Source: CAJQQK01 sp963696075
Lineage (GTDB): Bacteria; Pseudomonadota; Alphaproteobacteria; Rhizobiales; Hyphomicrobiaceae
Length of the DNA stretch: 64,000 nt
Reading direction: 5' to 3'
NCBI GenBank assembly: GCA_963696075.1
Contig: CAVOJD010000006.1
Coordinates: forward strand, 1-64,000
A program made the position numbers and the translations under genes. Shown in pieces: positions 26,275 to 35,019 of this stretch (positions are counted from its first letter, which is position 1; the number at the start of each line of letters is the position of its first letter). The notes under the pieces were generated by a model. That model saw only the letters and a list, made by a program, of their open reading frames with translations. It was not told the DNA's origin and did not search any database.

Positions 26275-27105
26275 GTGGCGAACGCGAAACTGGTTGCTGA
26301 CACGTCCCTGGCTGCAATCGAAAGCATAGAGATTCCGAAGCCGACGTTCGCTGATCGCTGGCGCAATCCATTGATCATGGCCGCCGTCGCAGCTCTGCTC
26401 GTGTGGAGTTGGGCGCCAACCGAGATGAGCAACGCCTCGCTGCTCATCACCGACTGGCGAAACATGGCCGAGTTCGGCTCCGCGTTTCTTTCGCCGAATT
26501 TCTACAACTGGGAAGACTACTTTGCTGCGATGGTCGAGACAGTGCAGATTGCCGTTTGGGGCACTGCGCTTGCGGTCCTTATCGGCGTGCCGTTCGCAAT
26601 CCTGAGTTCAGCCAACGTCTGCCCGCAGTGGATTGTCCAGCCGACGCGCCGTCTCATGGACGCCTCACGCGCGATCAACGAAATCGTCTTCGCACTACTT
26701 TTTGTGGTTGCCGTTGGCCTTGGTCCACTCGCCGGCGTGCTGGCGCTCGCCGTCCACAATATCGGCATCATCGCGAAGCTGTTTTCCGAAGCGGTCGAAG
26801 CCATCGACCCGCGCCCTGTTGAAGGGATACGCGCAACCGGCGCCACGCGGCTGCAGGAGGTTGTGCACGGCGTCATCCCACAGGTTATGCCGCTCTGGAG
26901 TTCGTTCACACTCTACAGGTTCGAAACCAACGTCCGCTCCGCGACCGTTCTTGGCATCGTCGGCGCCGGCGGTATCGGCCAGCCGCTTTTCGAGAACATC
27001 CGCAGCTTCCAGTACGGCGAAACAGCCGCGATCATCATCATCGTTGTCGTAACCGTGTCGATCATCGACCTTATCAGTGCCCAGCTACGCCGCGTCCTCG
27101 TTTGA
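26275..27105 (+). CDS. phnE: Phosphonate ABC transporter permease PhnE
   Basis: 276 residues. I chose GTG 26275 because GGAG lies 6 nt upstream; the GTG at 26263 is an alternative adding four residues. Six hydrophobic helices and the coupling-loop segment GIRATGATRLQEVVHGVIPQ are those of PhnE. It forms the homodimeric channel for phosphonate uptake. Only one phnE copy is present, whereas some organisms carry two. Confidence 0.94.
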   Translation: MANAKLVADTSLAAIESIEIPKPTFADRWRNPLIMAAVAALLVWSWAPTEMSNASLLITDWRNMAEFGSAFLSPNFYNWEDYFAAMVETVQIAVWGTALAVLIGVPFAILSSANVCPQWIVQPTRRLMDASRAINEIVFALLFVVAVGLGPLAGVLALAVHNIGIIAKLFSEAVEAIDPRPVEGIRATGATRLQEVVHGVIPQVMPLWSSFTLYRFETNVRSATVLGIVGAGGIGQPLFENIRSFQYGETAAIIIIVVVTVSIIDLISAQLRRVLV

Positions 27106-27198
27106 CGCGGCCAGGCGACCCGGCCGAACTCCTGGCGTCGTCATCGGCACTGAGGCAAGGTCGGTGTCGGTGCTTTGCAGAGGCCGTCAAGCTTTGGC

Positions 27199-27996
27199 TC
27201 AATAGTTCACCGCTTCTCCGGAACCGCCATCGACCGCGATGCATTGGCCGGTAATCATGTGGGCGGCATCGGAACAGAAGAACGTCGCGGCGGCCGCGAT
27301 GTCTTCCGGCTTGACGAGCTTGCCAAGGGGCACGGTCTTCGTGCGGCGTGCCATCACCACCTCCAGCGTTTCGCCGGCCTCTTTGGCTTCGCGCTCGAAC
27401 ATCCGCATCATCCGCTCCGTCACGGTATAGCCGGGATGGATGCAGTTGACGGTGACGTTGTGGCGTGCGGCATAGCCGGCGAACTGCTTGGTGAAGTTTG
27501 AAACACCGGCATTGACCACCCCGTTGGTCATGCGCAGCGGCGCGACGATCCGTGCCGTCATGCCGCCGATATTGACGATGCGCCCGGCATCAAGCTTCCG
27601 CATGTCCTCGAGCGCGAGCCGCGCAATGCGAATATAGGCCATCAGCTTGACGTCGATGTGATAGCGAAAGAGGTCGTCGGTGAGTTCATCGAACGGCGCA
27701 CTCGTCGACGTGACCGCGTTGTTGACCAGCACGTCGATCCGCCCCGCCCCGGCGCGCATCTCGCCGATCATCGCCTCGATGTCTTCGAGACGGCTCACGT
27801 CAGCCTTGAACGCCCAGGCGTTGACGCCGAGCGCCTCGATATCTTTCCGGGTTGCCTCGAGGCTTTCTTCTGTCCGTCCGCAAATCGCGACGTCCATGCC
27901 GCGGGCCGCCAGGGCGAGCGCGATGGCACGCCCGATGCCGCGGCTGCCGCCCGTCACCAGTGCGGCCTTGCCGCGGTGTTCTTCCTGATTTGGCAT
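27199..27996 (-). CDS. SDR-fold oxidoreductase lacking the usual Ser-Tyr-Lys triad
   Basis: 265 residues. The Rossmann motif TGGSRGIGRA near the N-terminus and NNAVTS show an SDR fold binding NAD(P). Where classical SDRs have YxxxK, this protein reads NGVVNAGVSNFTKQFA, and the usual catalytic serine region reads NIGGMTA, so the triad is absent. C-terminal FFCSDAAHMITGQCIAVDGG is normal for the family. ATG 27996 has GAGGTG upstream. It is divergent from the amidase and may act in the same catabolic island; the reaction is unknown. Confidence 0.85.
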   Translation of the reverse strand: MPNQEEHRGKAALVTGGSRGIGRAIALALAARGMDVAICGRTEESLEATRKDIEALGVNAWAFKADVSRLEDIEAMIGEMRAGAGRIDVLVNNAVTSTSAPFDELTDDLFRYHIDVKLMAYIRIARLALEDMRKLDAGRIVNIGGMTARIVAPLRMTNGVVNAGVSNFTKQFAGYAARHNVTVNCIHPGYTVTERMMRMFEREAKEAGETLEVVMARRTKTVPLGKLVKPEDIAAAATFFCSDAAHMITGQCIAVDGGSGEAVNY

Positions 27997-28044
27997 GATG
28001 ATGACACCTCGAAGTTTGGTCTTGCTGAGCGTTCCTGTGTCGAC

Positions 28045-28210
28045 CGGCTGATGCTCGGCTCAGGAGCGTGCGGATCGAAAAGACGAACGTAAGGATGGTT
28101 AGCACAACAAGGACCAGGAATACCGGCCGCAACTGGAAACCGGCCGGATCATCGTCGATGATCTGTGCAACCCAACCGCCTCGGTCGGCGTGTTTGCCGG
28201 CATTGACGCT
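28045..28210 (-). pseudogene. Possible remnant of an MFS transporter C-terminus
   Basis: The minus strand reads GGWVAQIIDDDPAGFQ, then a hydrophobic LRPVFLVLVVLTILTFVFSI ending in Arg/Ser-rich residues. This resembles the last helix and tail of a major-facilitator transporter. There is no start and no in-frame stop at the expected place, and the upstream part is replaced by the divergent amidase gene, so it would be a rearrangement scar. Similarity is by eye only. Confidence 0.35.
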
Positions 28211-28271
28211 TGCGCGAAATATTTCGAAGGTGCGGGCCTGGACCCGGCAACGTGAGGCAAGTCGCGCTGAC

Positions 28272-29723
28272 ATGACCAACTCCCACGATGAATTGATCCG
28301 CTTGACGGCGACGGAGGCCGTCGCCTTGTTGCGCAACGGCGAACTCTCACCGCTCGACCTGATCGACGCCGCCGAGGCGCGTATTGCCGCGGTCGAACCG
28401 GCCATCAATGCGCTGCCGACAACCTGCTTCGAGCGCGCACGCGACCATGCCCGGCGCTTGTCGGCCACCAGCCATGACGACGCCGGCGCCGGGTGGCTTG
28501 CCGGACTGCCGGTCGCGATCAAGGATGTCACGGACGTTGCCGGCGTGCGCACGACGTACGGCTCGCCGATCTTCAAGGACCACGTGCCCGAGGCCTCGCA
28601 TCCGGTGGTTGAAAGGATCGAGCGCAACGGCGGCATCGTCATCGCCAAATCGAATACGCCTGAATTTGCCGCCGGCGGCTCCACGTTCAACGAGGTCTTC
28701 GGGCGCACGTGCAACCCCTGGAACCCCGCCCTGACGCCGGGCGGCTCGACAGGCGGCGGCGCTGCCGCGCTGGCGGCCGGCGAAGTGTGGCTGGCGCATG
28801 GGTCAGATCACGCCGGCAGTTTGCGCCGGCCGGCCACGTATTGCCTTGTCGTCGGCCTGCGACCATCGGCGGGCCGGATCACGCGGGGCACGACGAGCCA
28901 CCTGTTCGCGCCCCTCGCCGTGCAGGGACCGATGGCGCGCACCGTGAGCGATGTCGCCCTCTTCCTCGATGCGATGACCGGCCTTTGCCCGCTTGACCCG
29001 CTGACATTCGACGCACCGGCCGTGCCGTTCACCGACGCGGTCCGAAATCCAGCCGCCCCGAAGCGCGTGGCCTTTTCAACCGATTTCGGCGGCACCGTTC
29101 CCGTCGACCGGGAAACCCGCGACAACTGCATTGCGGCCGCCAGGCGATTTGAGGAACTGGGCGCAATCGTCGAGGAAGCCTGCCCCGACGTTGGCAATAT
29201 CGAACAGGCGTTCCTGCCGCTGAGGTCACAACATTATGTTGTGGAGCGGGAACTGTTGCTGGCCGAGCACCGCGATCAGATCAAGCCGGACATCGTGTGG
29301 AATACGGAACTTGGTCTGAAGCAGTCGCCGAGTGACATCGCAGCAGCCGAACGCGAGCGGGCCAGACTGTTCCGCAATACCGCCAGTTTCTTCGAGACCT
29401 ATGACCTTCTCATAACCCCGGGCGCGTCAACGCCGGCCTTCGATGTCAACCGCCGCATGCCCGAAAAGATCGATGGAAAGAAACTCGAACACTACCTCGG
29501 CGCGTCACTGATAACGGCCATTCCGACACTGATGGCCGTGCCATCCATTGCCGTACCCTCCGGCTTCGATCAGTTCGCCCGCCCGCTCGGCATTCAGATC
29601 GTCGGGCGCCACCGTGGCGAGGCGGCGCTGCTTTCCGCAGCGCGCCTGTTCGAGGAGGTCATGGGGCTGAGCTCCCTCGTGCCCATCGACCCGAAACCGG
29701 CAGTACCATTGCCTGACTGCTAG
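28272..29723 (+). CDS. Amidase signature family hydrolase
   Basis: 483 residues from ATG 28272. The Ser-cisSer-Lys triad is visible: Lys in PVAIKDVTDVAG, cis-Ser in PGGSTGGGAA and the nucleophile Ser in GSDHAGSLRRPA. The usual GGS before the nucleophile is HAGS here, a minor variation. Family members hydrolyse amides and carbamates. It lies next to alpha/beta hydrolases and an importer, suggesting hydrolysis of an imported amide. The open frame extends upstream to 28068 but that part overlaps the MFS remnant and is not protein-like. Confidence 0.88.
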   Translation: MTNSHDELIRLTATEAVALLRNGELSPLDLIDAAEARIAAVEPAINALPTTCFERARDHARRLSATSHDDAGAGWLAGLPVAIKDVTDVAGVRTTYGSPIFKDHVPEASHPVVERIERNGGIVIAKSNTPEFAAGGSTFNEVFGRTCNPWNPALTPGGSTGGGAAALAAGEVWLAHGSDHAGSLRRPATYCLVVGLRPSAGRITRGTTSHLFAPLAVQGPMARTVSDVALFLDAMTGLCPLDPLTFDAPAVPFTDAVRNPAAPKRVAFSTDFGGTVPVDRETRDNCIAAARRFEELGAIVEEACPDVGNIEQAFLPLRSQHYVVERELLLAEHRDQIKPDIVWNTELGLKQSPSDIAAAERERARLFRNTASFFETYDLLITPGASTPAFDVNRRMPEKIDGKKLEHYLGASLITAIPTLMAVPSIAVPSGFDQFARPLGIQIVGRHRGEAALLSAARLFEEVMGLSSLVPIDPKPAVPLPDC

Positions 29724-29767
29724 GTTGCGCGATTGGAACCCGAGGGAACTGAGACAGGAACGGCGCG

Positions 29768-30658
29768 ATGAAGCCAATTTGGCGTGGCATGACGCAAAGC
29801 GAACTGGACCAGGCATATAATCAAGCAGCCTATGCCCCCAACATGCAGGAGGTTTTGGCGCGCTATGTCGCGAAAAGTGAGGCTGTTCGCGACGTTGTCG
29901 GCGCCCCCAGAAGGTTCGCTTACGGGACCGGCCAGAAAGAGGGCGTGGATGTCTATAGCCCTGAGCCGGGTCCCGGCCGGTCGCATGGACCGGCGCCGAT
30001 AAACCTGTTCATCCATGGCGGCGCCTGGCGGTCCGGAGACGCCCGGGACTATGCGTTTCCAGCTGAACTCTTTGTGAGTGCCGGTGCCCATTTCATCGCG
30101 GTTGATTTCGATTGGGTGCAGGACCGGGATGGAGATCTGACCGCGATAGCCGATCAGGTCCGGCAAGCCATTGCCTGGGTCGCAAGGAATGCGCACACCT
30201 TCGGCGGTTGTCCGGAGCAGATACATCTCTCGGCCCATTCGTCCGGCGCTCACCTCGCATCGGTTGCCCTACTGACAGACTGGCAAGCGGCGTTCTCCTT
30301 GCCCGCCGACATCATAAAGAGCGCGCTGCTCTGCAGCGGCATGTACGACATGGAGCCCGTCAGACGATCGTCGCGCAGTTCCTATGTCAGCTTCACGGAC
30401 GAAAGCGAAAAGGCCCTGAGCGCGATGCGCCACCTGGACCGGATCACCGTTCCGGTCGCCGTGGCTTACGGGTCGAACGAAACGCCCGAGTTTCAGCGCC
30501 AATCGAAGGAGTTCGCGCAGTCGTTGCAGGACCGCAATCATCCCGCCGAACTGATCGTCGGGGAAGGCCTTAATCATTTTGAGATCCTGGAAACACTATC
30601 CGGCCCGGAGGACCTGCTCGGCGCCGCAGCGCTCCGGCTCATGGGGCTCAGCGCCTAA
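29768..30658 (+). CDS. Alpha/beta hydrolase, kynurenine formamidase-like
   Basis: 296 residues. Oxyanion-hole motif FIHGGAW, nucleophile elbow SAHSSGAHLA, and a late His in LNHFEIL match the BNA7/arylformamidase-type branch of hormone-sensitive-lipase-like hydrolases. Such enzymes cleave N-formyl amides or small esters. AGGAA lies upstream of ATG 29768, 44 bases after the amidase stop, so the two are likely co-transcribed. The substrate is not deducible. Confidence 0.8.
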   Translation: MKPIWRGMTQSELDQAYNQAAYAPNMQEVLARYVAKSEAVRDVVGAPRRFAYGTGQKEGVDVYSPEPGPGRSHGPAPINLFIHGGAWRSGDARDYAFPAELFVSAGAHFIAVDFDWVQDRDGDLTAIADQVRQAIAWVARNAHTFGGCPEQIHLSAHSSGAHLASVALLTDWQAAFSLPADIIKSALLCSGMYDMEPVRRSSRSSYVSFTDESEKALSAMRHLDRITVPVAVAYGSNETPEFQRQSKEFAQSLQDRNHPAELIVGEGLNHFEILETLSGPEDLLGAAALRLMGLSA

Positions 30659-30745
30659 TCCATGGAACTTCTTGCAGATTCATTGCGTTGATGATGGCCA
30701 ACGGCTACCGTCCGCGGCGACAACTGGATAAATGTTTGAGGTGGC

Positions 30746-31540
30746 GTGCAGGTGAGGGGCGGCTTGTCCGAGACAATTCTCAAGTTCGAAGACGTGGTCG
30801 TTCGCTTCAATGCCGAGACGATCTACGATGGCCTGAGCTTTTCCGTGACCGAGGGAGAGTTCCTTTGCATTCTCGGGCCAAGTGGCTGCGGTAAGTCCAC
30901 GTCGCTGCGGCTGATGGGCAATCTGCTGGAAGCTGAGAGCGGCCACGTTTCCATCACCGGCCTGCCGCCTGAGCAAGGCTGGGACAAGCTCGCCTACGTT
31001 TTCCAGTCGCCGAGGCTTGTGCCGTGGCGAACGGCGCGTGGCAATGTCGAGCTGGGTATGGAACTCAGGTTCGGCAAGGCGCCAAGGGCCGAGCGGCGCG
31101 CAGCGGCGGAGAAGCTGCTGGCCATGGTCGGTCTGCAGCGGGACATGGACAAGTACCCGTCAATGCTATCCGGCGGCGAGCGCCAACGTGTTTCCATCGC
31201 GAGAGCGCTCTCGGTCGAACCGGAAATCATCCTGATGGATGAGCCGTTCTCCGCGCTCGACCTGAACACGCGCCGCAGAATGCGCTCCGAGATCATTCGG
31301 ATCTGGCAGGAAACGCGCAAGACCGTGATCTTTGTCACCCACGACATTGAAGAAGCGCTGGTGCTCGCCGACCGCATCCTGCTCCTCTCGAACAAGCCGA
31401 CACGCGCACTCGAGACGATCACTCTGGATGCACCGCGCCCGCGCAACATCGACGACACGCCGAGCCTTGCCCGGCAGAAACAGCATCTCATTTCGCTCTT
31501 CCGCCAGCTCGAGGATCATCCCGAGCTGGAAGATGCGTAA
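30746..31540 (+). CDS. ABC transporter ATPase, nitrate/sulfonate/taurine type
   Basis: 264 residues. Walker A GPSGCGKST, signature LSGGERQRVSIARAL, Walker B ILMDEPFSALD and switch His in THDIEEAL are intact and of the SsuB/TauB class. The start is uncertain: GTG 30746, GTG 30752 or TTG 30764 (GAGGGG just upstream); protein similarity begins near ETILKFEDVV. It is the first gene of an importer with a binding protein and two permeases downstream. Confidence 0.9.
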   Translation: MQVRGGLSETILKFEDVVVRFNAETIYDGLSFSVTEGEFLCILGPSGCGKSTSLRLMGNLLEAESGHVSITGLPPEQGWDKLAYVFQSPRLVPWRTARGNVELGMELRFGKAPRAERRAAAEKLLAMVGLQRDMDKYPSMLSGGERQRVSIARALSVEPEIILMDEPFSALDLNTRRRMRSEIIRIWQETRKTVIFVTHDIEEALVLADRILLLSNKPTRALETITLDAPRPRNIDDTPSLARQKQHLISLFRQLEDHPELEDA

Positions 31541-31581
31541 TCCTCGTTCCACAAATGAAACGTTCTGAAGGGAGTAACCAC

Positions 31582-32583
31582 GTGGCAAATTGGATTGGGA
31601 AACGAATCCTGCTGGGCGTGCTGGCGGCAACGGCATTCATGACAGCCGTCAGTGCGGTCCAGGCGAAAGAAAAGATCACCTACGCCTATCTGGCGGACCC
31701 CGCCTTGGAAGGTATTCTCTACGCCATCAAGACCGGCAAGGTGAAATCGGACACGATTGAGATTGAGGCCAGCGCCCTCCAGATTCCGGCACTGATCTCA
31801 TCCACGCCAGCCAAAAAGTACGATGTGATCGTGAATGCGGTCATGGCCATCCCGTTCGCCCAACGCCGCGGGCTTGATCTCGTCGTCCTGTCCTCGGCAT
31901 TGCGCTCGGCAAAAGGCCGGCTCGGCGCCGGCATCTGGGTCAAGAAGGACAGCCCCTACAAGACCCTGGCCGACCTCAAGGGCAAGAAGATCGGCAGCTA
32001 CTCCCTGCGCGCCACCGGCACAACGTGGATTCGCATCGCACTCTGGAAGAAGCATGGCATCAACGTCTCCTACGAGGGTGGCGACTTTTCGTGGGTGCAG
32101 ATCCCGGCGCCGGCCTTGCTCTCAGCGCTTGAATCCGACCGGGTCGACGCTGCAACCCTGATCCACTCGCAGGCTTACAAGGCGAAAGCCAGCGGCAACT
32201 ACCGCGTGCTGGCCTGGACCAACCAGGACATCAAGGAGCTGTTCGGCATTGATACGCTCTCAGCCGTCAACGTCACCTACCCGGAGAAACTGAAGGCGCG
32301 CCCCGAGGCCTTCAAGGAATTCAACAGAATGCTGCTTGAGTTGGTGAAATACGCCTTGGCGAACACCGACGAGGTGGGCGCCGCCATTGCAGAATCGACC
32401 GCCAAGGTCACACCGGACTACTTCAAGGCCTGGTTGGCTGACTATACCTACTTCCCCGCTGTAATCAGCGACGAAGACAAGAAGGCGATGACCACGGTTT
32501 GGACCATGTCGAAGGAAATGGGGATCTTGAAAGAGGTGCCCGATGTCGAGAAGGTCATCTGGGAGCACGCGATCAAGGAATAG
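31582..32583 (+). CDS. ABC transporter binding protein, SsuA/NMT1-like
   Basis: 333 residues from GTG 31582 (AAGGGAG about 8 nt upstream), with a signal peptide (LLGVLAATAFMTAVSAVQA). KITYAYLADPALEGILYAI, GKKIGSYSLRATGTTWIRIA and SALESDRVDAATLI fit the binding-protein family that serves SsuBC/TauBC-type importers of sulfonates, taurine, pyrimidines or similar compounds. Ligand unknown. The permease gene starts 22 bases downstream without a stem-loop. Confidence 0.87.
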   Translation: MANWIGKRILLGVLAATAFMTAVSAVQAKEKITYAYLADPALEGILYAIKTGKVKSDTIEIEASALQIPALISSTPAKKYDVIVNAVMAIPFAQRRGLDLVVLSSALRSAKGRLGAGIWVKKDSPYKTLADLKGKKIGSYSLRATGTTWIRIALWKKHGINVSYEGGDFSWVQIPAPALLSALESDRVDAATLIHSQAYKAKASGNYRVLAWTNQDIKELFGIDTLSAVNVTYPEKLKARPEAFKEFNRMLLELVKYALANTDEVGAAIAESTAKVTPDYFKAWLADYTYFPAVISDEDKKAMTTVWTMSKEMGILKEVPDVEKVIWEHAIKE

Positions 32584-32605
32584 CCCCGGCTGAAAGCGGA
32601 TAACC

Positions 32606-33382
32606 GTGGCAACACCCAGCAACCCCGCGGCACGGCGCGCCCGTCTCGCGGGCCATTTGTTCACGCTTGCCTTCCTCGGCGCCTGGATCGCCTACAGCTC
32701 GGCAGTTGACAGCTATGTCATGCCGAGCCCGTGGGCCGTCGCACAGCGTCTGTGGCAGATGTTCGGCAACGCGCACGAAGTCAGGCACATGTTCTACTCG
32801 TTCGGCCACATCATCGCGGCCGTTGCGATTTCCTTCGTCATTGGCAGCGCGCTCGCCTTCCTGGCGCACTATGTTTCAATCACGGATCATGCCGTGAATG
32901 GCCGCCTCAATCCGTTTCTCAATTCATTCTCCGGCATCGGCTGGACGTTCCTGGCAATCATCTGGTTCGGCATTTCGGATGTCACCGTCGTATTCGTGAT
33001 CTCGATGGTGCTGATCCCGTTCGCGATCATCAACATGCGCGAGGGGCTGACCAATCTCGATCAGGAGCGAATCGAGATGGCGGCCAGTTTTACGCGCTCG
33101 GGCTGGCGCCGGTTCTGGCTGATCGTGCTGCCGTCCTTGCTGCCGTTCGTTTTCGCAACGATCCGCATCAGCTTCGGCGTCGCCTGGAAGGTTGCGCTGA
33201 CGGCGGAATTGTTCGGCGGCAACACCGGCCTGGGTTATCTGCTGAACCTCGCCCGCCAGGATTTCGACATGCCCTTGGTGCTGGGCGTGATCATCATCAT
33301 CGTCGCTTTCGTCTACTCGACCGATCGCTTTATTTTCGTCCCTCTCCAGGCCGTGCTTGCGAGGCATCATGGCACGGGTTGA
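32606..33382 (+). CDS. ABC transporter permease 1, SsuC-like
   Basis: 258 residues starting at GTG 32606. About six helices, with the coupling loop EMAASFTRSGWRRFWLIVLP, are typical of SsuC/TauC. It overlaps the next permease gene by 14 bases; the two proteins differ clearly, so the channel is probably a heterodimer. Confidence 0.88.
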   Translation: MATPSNPAARRARLAGHLFTLAFLGAWIAYSSAVDSYVMPSPWAVAQRLWQMFGNAHEVRHMFYSFGHIIAAVAISFVIGSALAFLAHYVSITDHAVNGRLNPFLNSFSGIGWTFLAIIWFGISDVTVVFVISMVLIPFAIINMREGLTNLDQERIEMAASFTRSGWRRFWLIVLPSLLPFVFATIRISFGVAWKVALTAELFGGNTGLGYLLNLARQDFDMPLVLGVIIIIVAFVYSTDRFIFVPLQAVLARHHGTG

Positions 33383-34181
33383 CCCATCGGCCATCAAATC
33401 GACAAGCGGACCGAGCGGGTGGCGACACTGGCTGGTGTCGCGCCTTCTCGGTGAAGGGCTGATCGTTTTGGCAATTTTCGGCTGGTGGTTGCTGTCGCTG
33501 ACAATGCCGGATTTCATCCTGCCGGGCCCCACCGCCGTCGCGCTTCAGATGTGGGAGCTGTTCACCAAGCCGCAATATCTCATGCACGTCGCAACGAGCA
33601 CGGCGCGTGTCGTGCTGGCGGTCTTGATCGCGGTCCTGCTCGGCTCGTTTCTGGCATTTCTGCCCCGCTGGTTTCCGGTCACCGAAGTCATCGTGCACGA
33701 GCGCATCAAGCCTCTACTCAACTCCTTTCCGTCTGTCGGGTGGGCCATTCTTGCCATCATCTGGTTCGGACCATCCCACGCGACGATCGTCTTCATTATG
33801 GTGATGATCCTCACACCGTTTTGCCTCGTCAACGTTTCCGAGGGCCTGAAGGAGCTTGACGGCGAAATCCTCGAGATGGCGCGCAGCTTCACGCGCAACC
33901 GGTTCGCGGTGCTCTTCAAGATCACGCTGCCCCTGCTCGCCCCCTACCTGATATCGGCGCTGAGGATCGCCTACGGGGTCGGCTGGAAGATCGCACTGGT
34001 CGCCGAGCTGTTCGGCACTGAAAGCGGCATGGGCGTCCTGTTGCAGCAGGCCCAGTCCGTCGCGGATGCGACGACGGTCTTTGCGACCTGCCTGGCGATC
34101 GTCATCATCTTCTGGATCGGCGAGAAGTTGATTGTCGATCCACTCTCGCGCACCTTCTCCCACACACCTCAAACGTCTTGA
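33369..34181 (+). CDS. ABC transporter permease 2, SsuC-like
   Basis: 270 residues from ATG 33369 (GAGG just upstream). Six helices with coupling loop EMARSFTRNRFAVLFKITLP. It is paralogous to the gene before it, with the same helix order. SsuC-type importers usually have one permease; a pair of different ones implies a heterodimeric channel. The alpha/beta hydrolase gene follows 21 bases downstream. Confidence 0.88.
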   Translation: MARVDPSAIKSTSGPSGWRHWLVSRLLGEGLIVLAIFGWWLLSLTMPDFILPGPTAVALQMWELFTKPQYLMHVATSTARVVLAVLIAVLLGSFLAFLPRWFPVTEVIVHERIKPLLNSFPSVGWAILAIIWFGPSHATIVFIMVMILTPFCLVNVSEGLKELDGEILEMARSFTRNRFAVLFKITLPLLAPYLISALRIAYGVGWKIALVAELFGTESGMGVLLQQAQSVADATTVFATCLAIVIIFWIGEKLIVDPLSRTFSHTPQTS

Positions 34182-34202
34182 GCCGAAACCGGGATCATCA
34201 AA

Positions 34203-35015
34203 ATGCCGACCATCAAAACCGAACGCATTCTCTCAAATCCCGCCATCGCCATCGACCACGCAGGCGACGGCGAACTGCTCGTCCTGATGCACGGCATTGG
34301 TGGCAATCGAACCAACTGGACCGAACAGGTCGAGGAATTCTCCAGTGACTTTCATACCGTCTCGTGGGATGCGCGCGGCTATGGCCAAAGCGATGACTAT
34401 GAAGGCCCCTTGGACTTCGGTGCATTCGCCCGCGATTTGGGCGCGCTGCTGGATCACTTCGGCGTCGAACAGGCCCACCTCTGCGGCCTCTCCATGGGCG
34501 GTCGCATCGCGCAGGATTTCTATCTCCATTTCCCCGAACGCGTGAAGACGCTGACGCTGGTTGCCACCTTCGCCGGCTTTCGCAATTTCTCGTCGCAGGA
34601 GCGTCAGCGTTTCATCAATCTGCGCAAGAAGCCGTTGGTCGAGGACGGCAAGGAACCGAAGGATATCGCGCCTGTCGTGGCCAAGACCTTGATCGGCCCG
34701 ACCGCGTCCGAGGACAAGTTCCAGCGTCTCGTCAAGAGCATGGAGATGCTGCACAAGGAGAGCTACATCAAGACCATCGAAGCCTCGACGATGTATGACA
34801 AGGCATTGGAGCTTGAAACCGTGGCCGTGCCGACCTGCCTTATTTTTGGTGAGCACGATAGCCTGACCACACCGGAGACGGGCAAGGCCATGGCCGATCG
34901 GATCGAGGGCAGCGAATTCCACGTCGTGCCGCGATCAGGCCACCTGATCAACATCGAGGAGCCCGAGATATTCAACCGGATCGTGCTGGACTTCCTGTCG
35001 CGCCACAAGGGTTGA
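34203..35015 (+). CDS. Alpha/beta hydrolase
   Basis: 270 residues with the full catalytic set: oxyanion motif MHGIGGNRTNW, nucleophile elbow GLSMGG, acid in FGEHDSLT and His in RSGHLINIEEP. Size and motifs resemble lactone hydrolases and N-formylmaleamate deformylase (NicD). With the isochorismatase-type hydrolase convergent 4 bases away it resembles the nicotinate NicD/NicF pair, but no other nic genes are present. Its place at the end of the importer operon suggests it hydrolyses the imported substrate. Confidence 0.85.
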   Translation: MPTIKTERILSNPAIAIDHAGDGELLVLMHGIGGNRTNWTEQVEEFSSDFHTVSWDARGYGQSDDYEGPLDFGAFARDLGALLDHFGVEQAHLCGLSMGGRIAQDFYLHFPERVKTLTLVATFAGFRNFSSQERQRFINLRKKPLVEDGKEPKDIAPVVAKTLIGPTASEDKFQRLVKSMEMLHKESYIKTIEASTMYDKALELETVAVPTCLIFGEHDSLTTPETGKAMADRIEGSEFHVVPRSGHLINIEEPEIFNRIVLDFLSRHKG

Positions 35016-35019
35016 TCCG

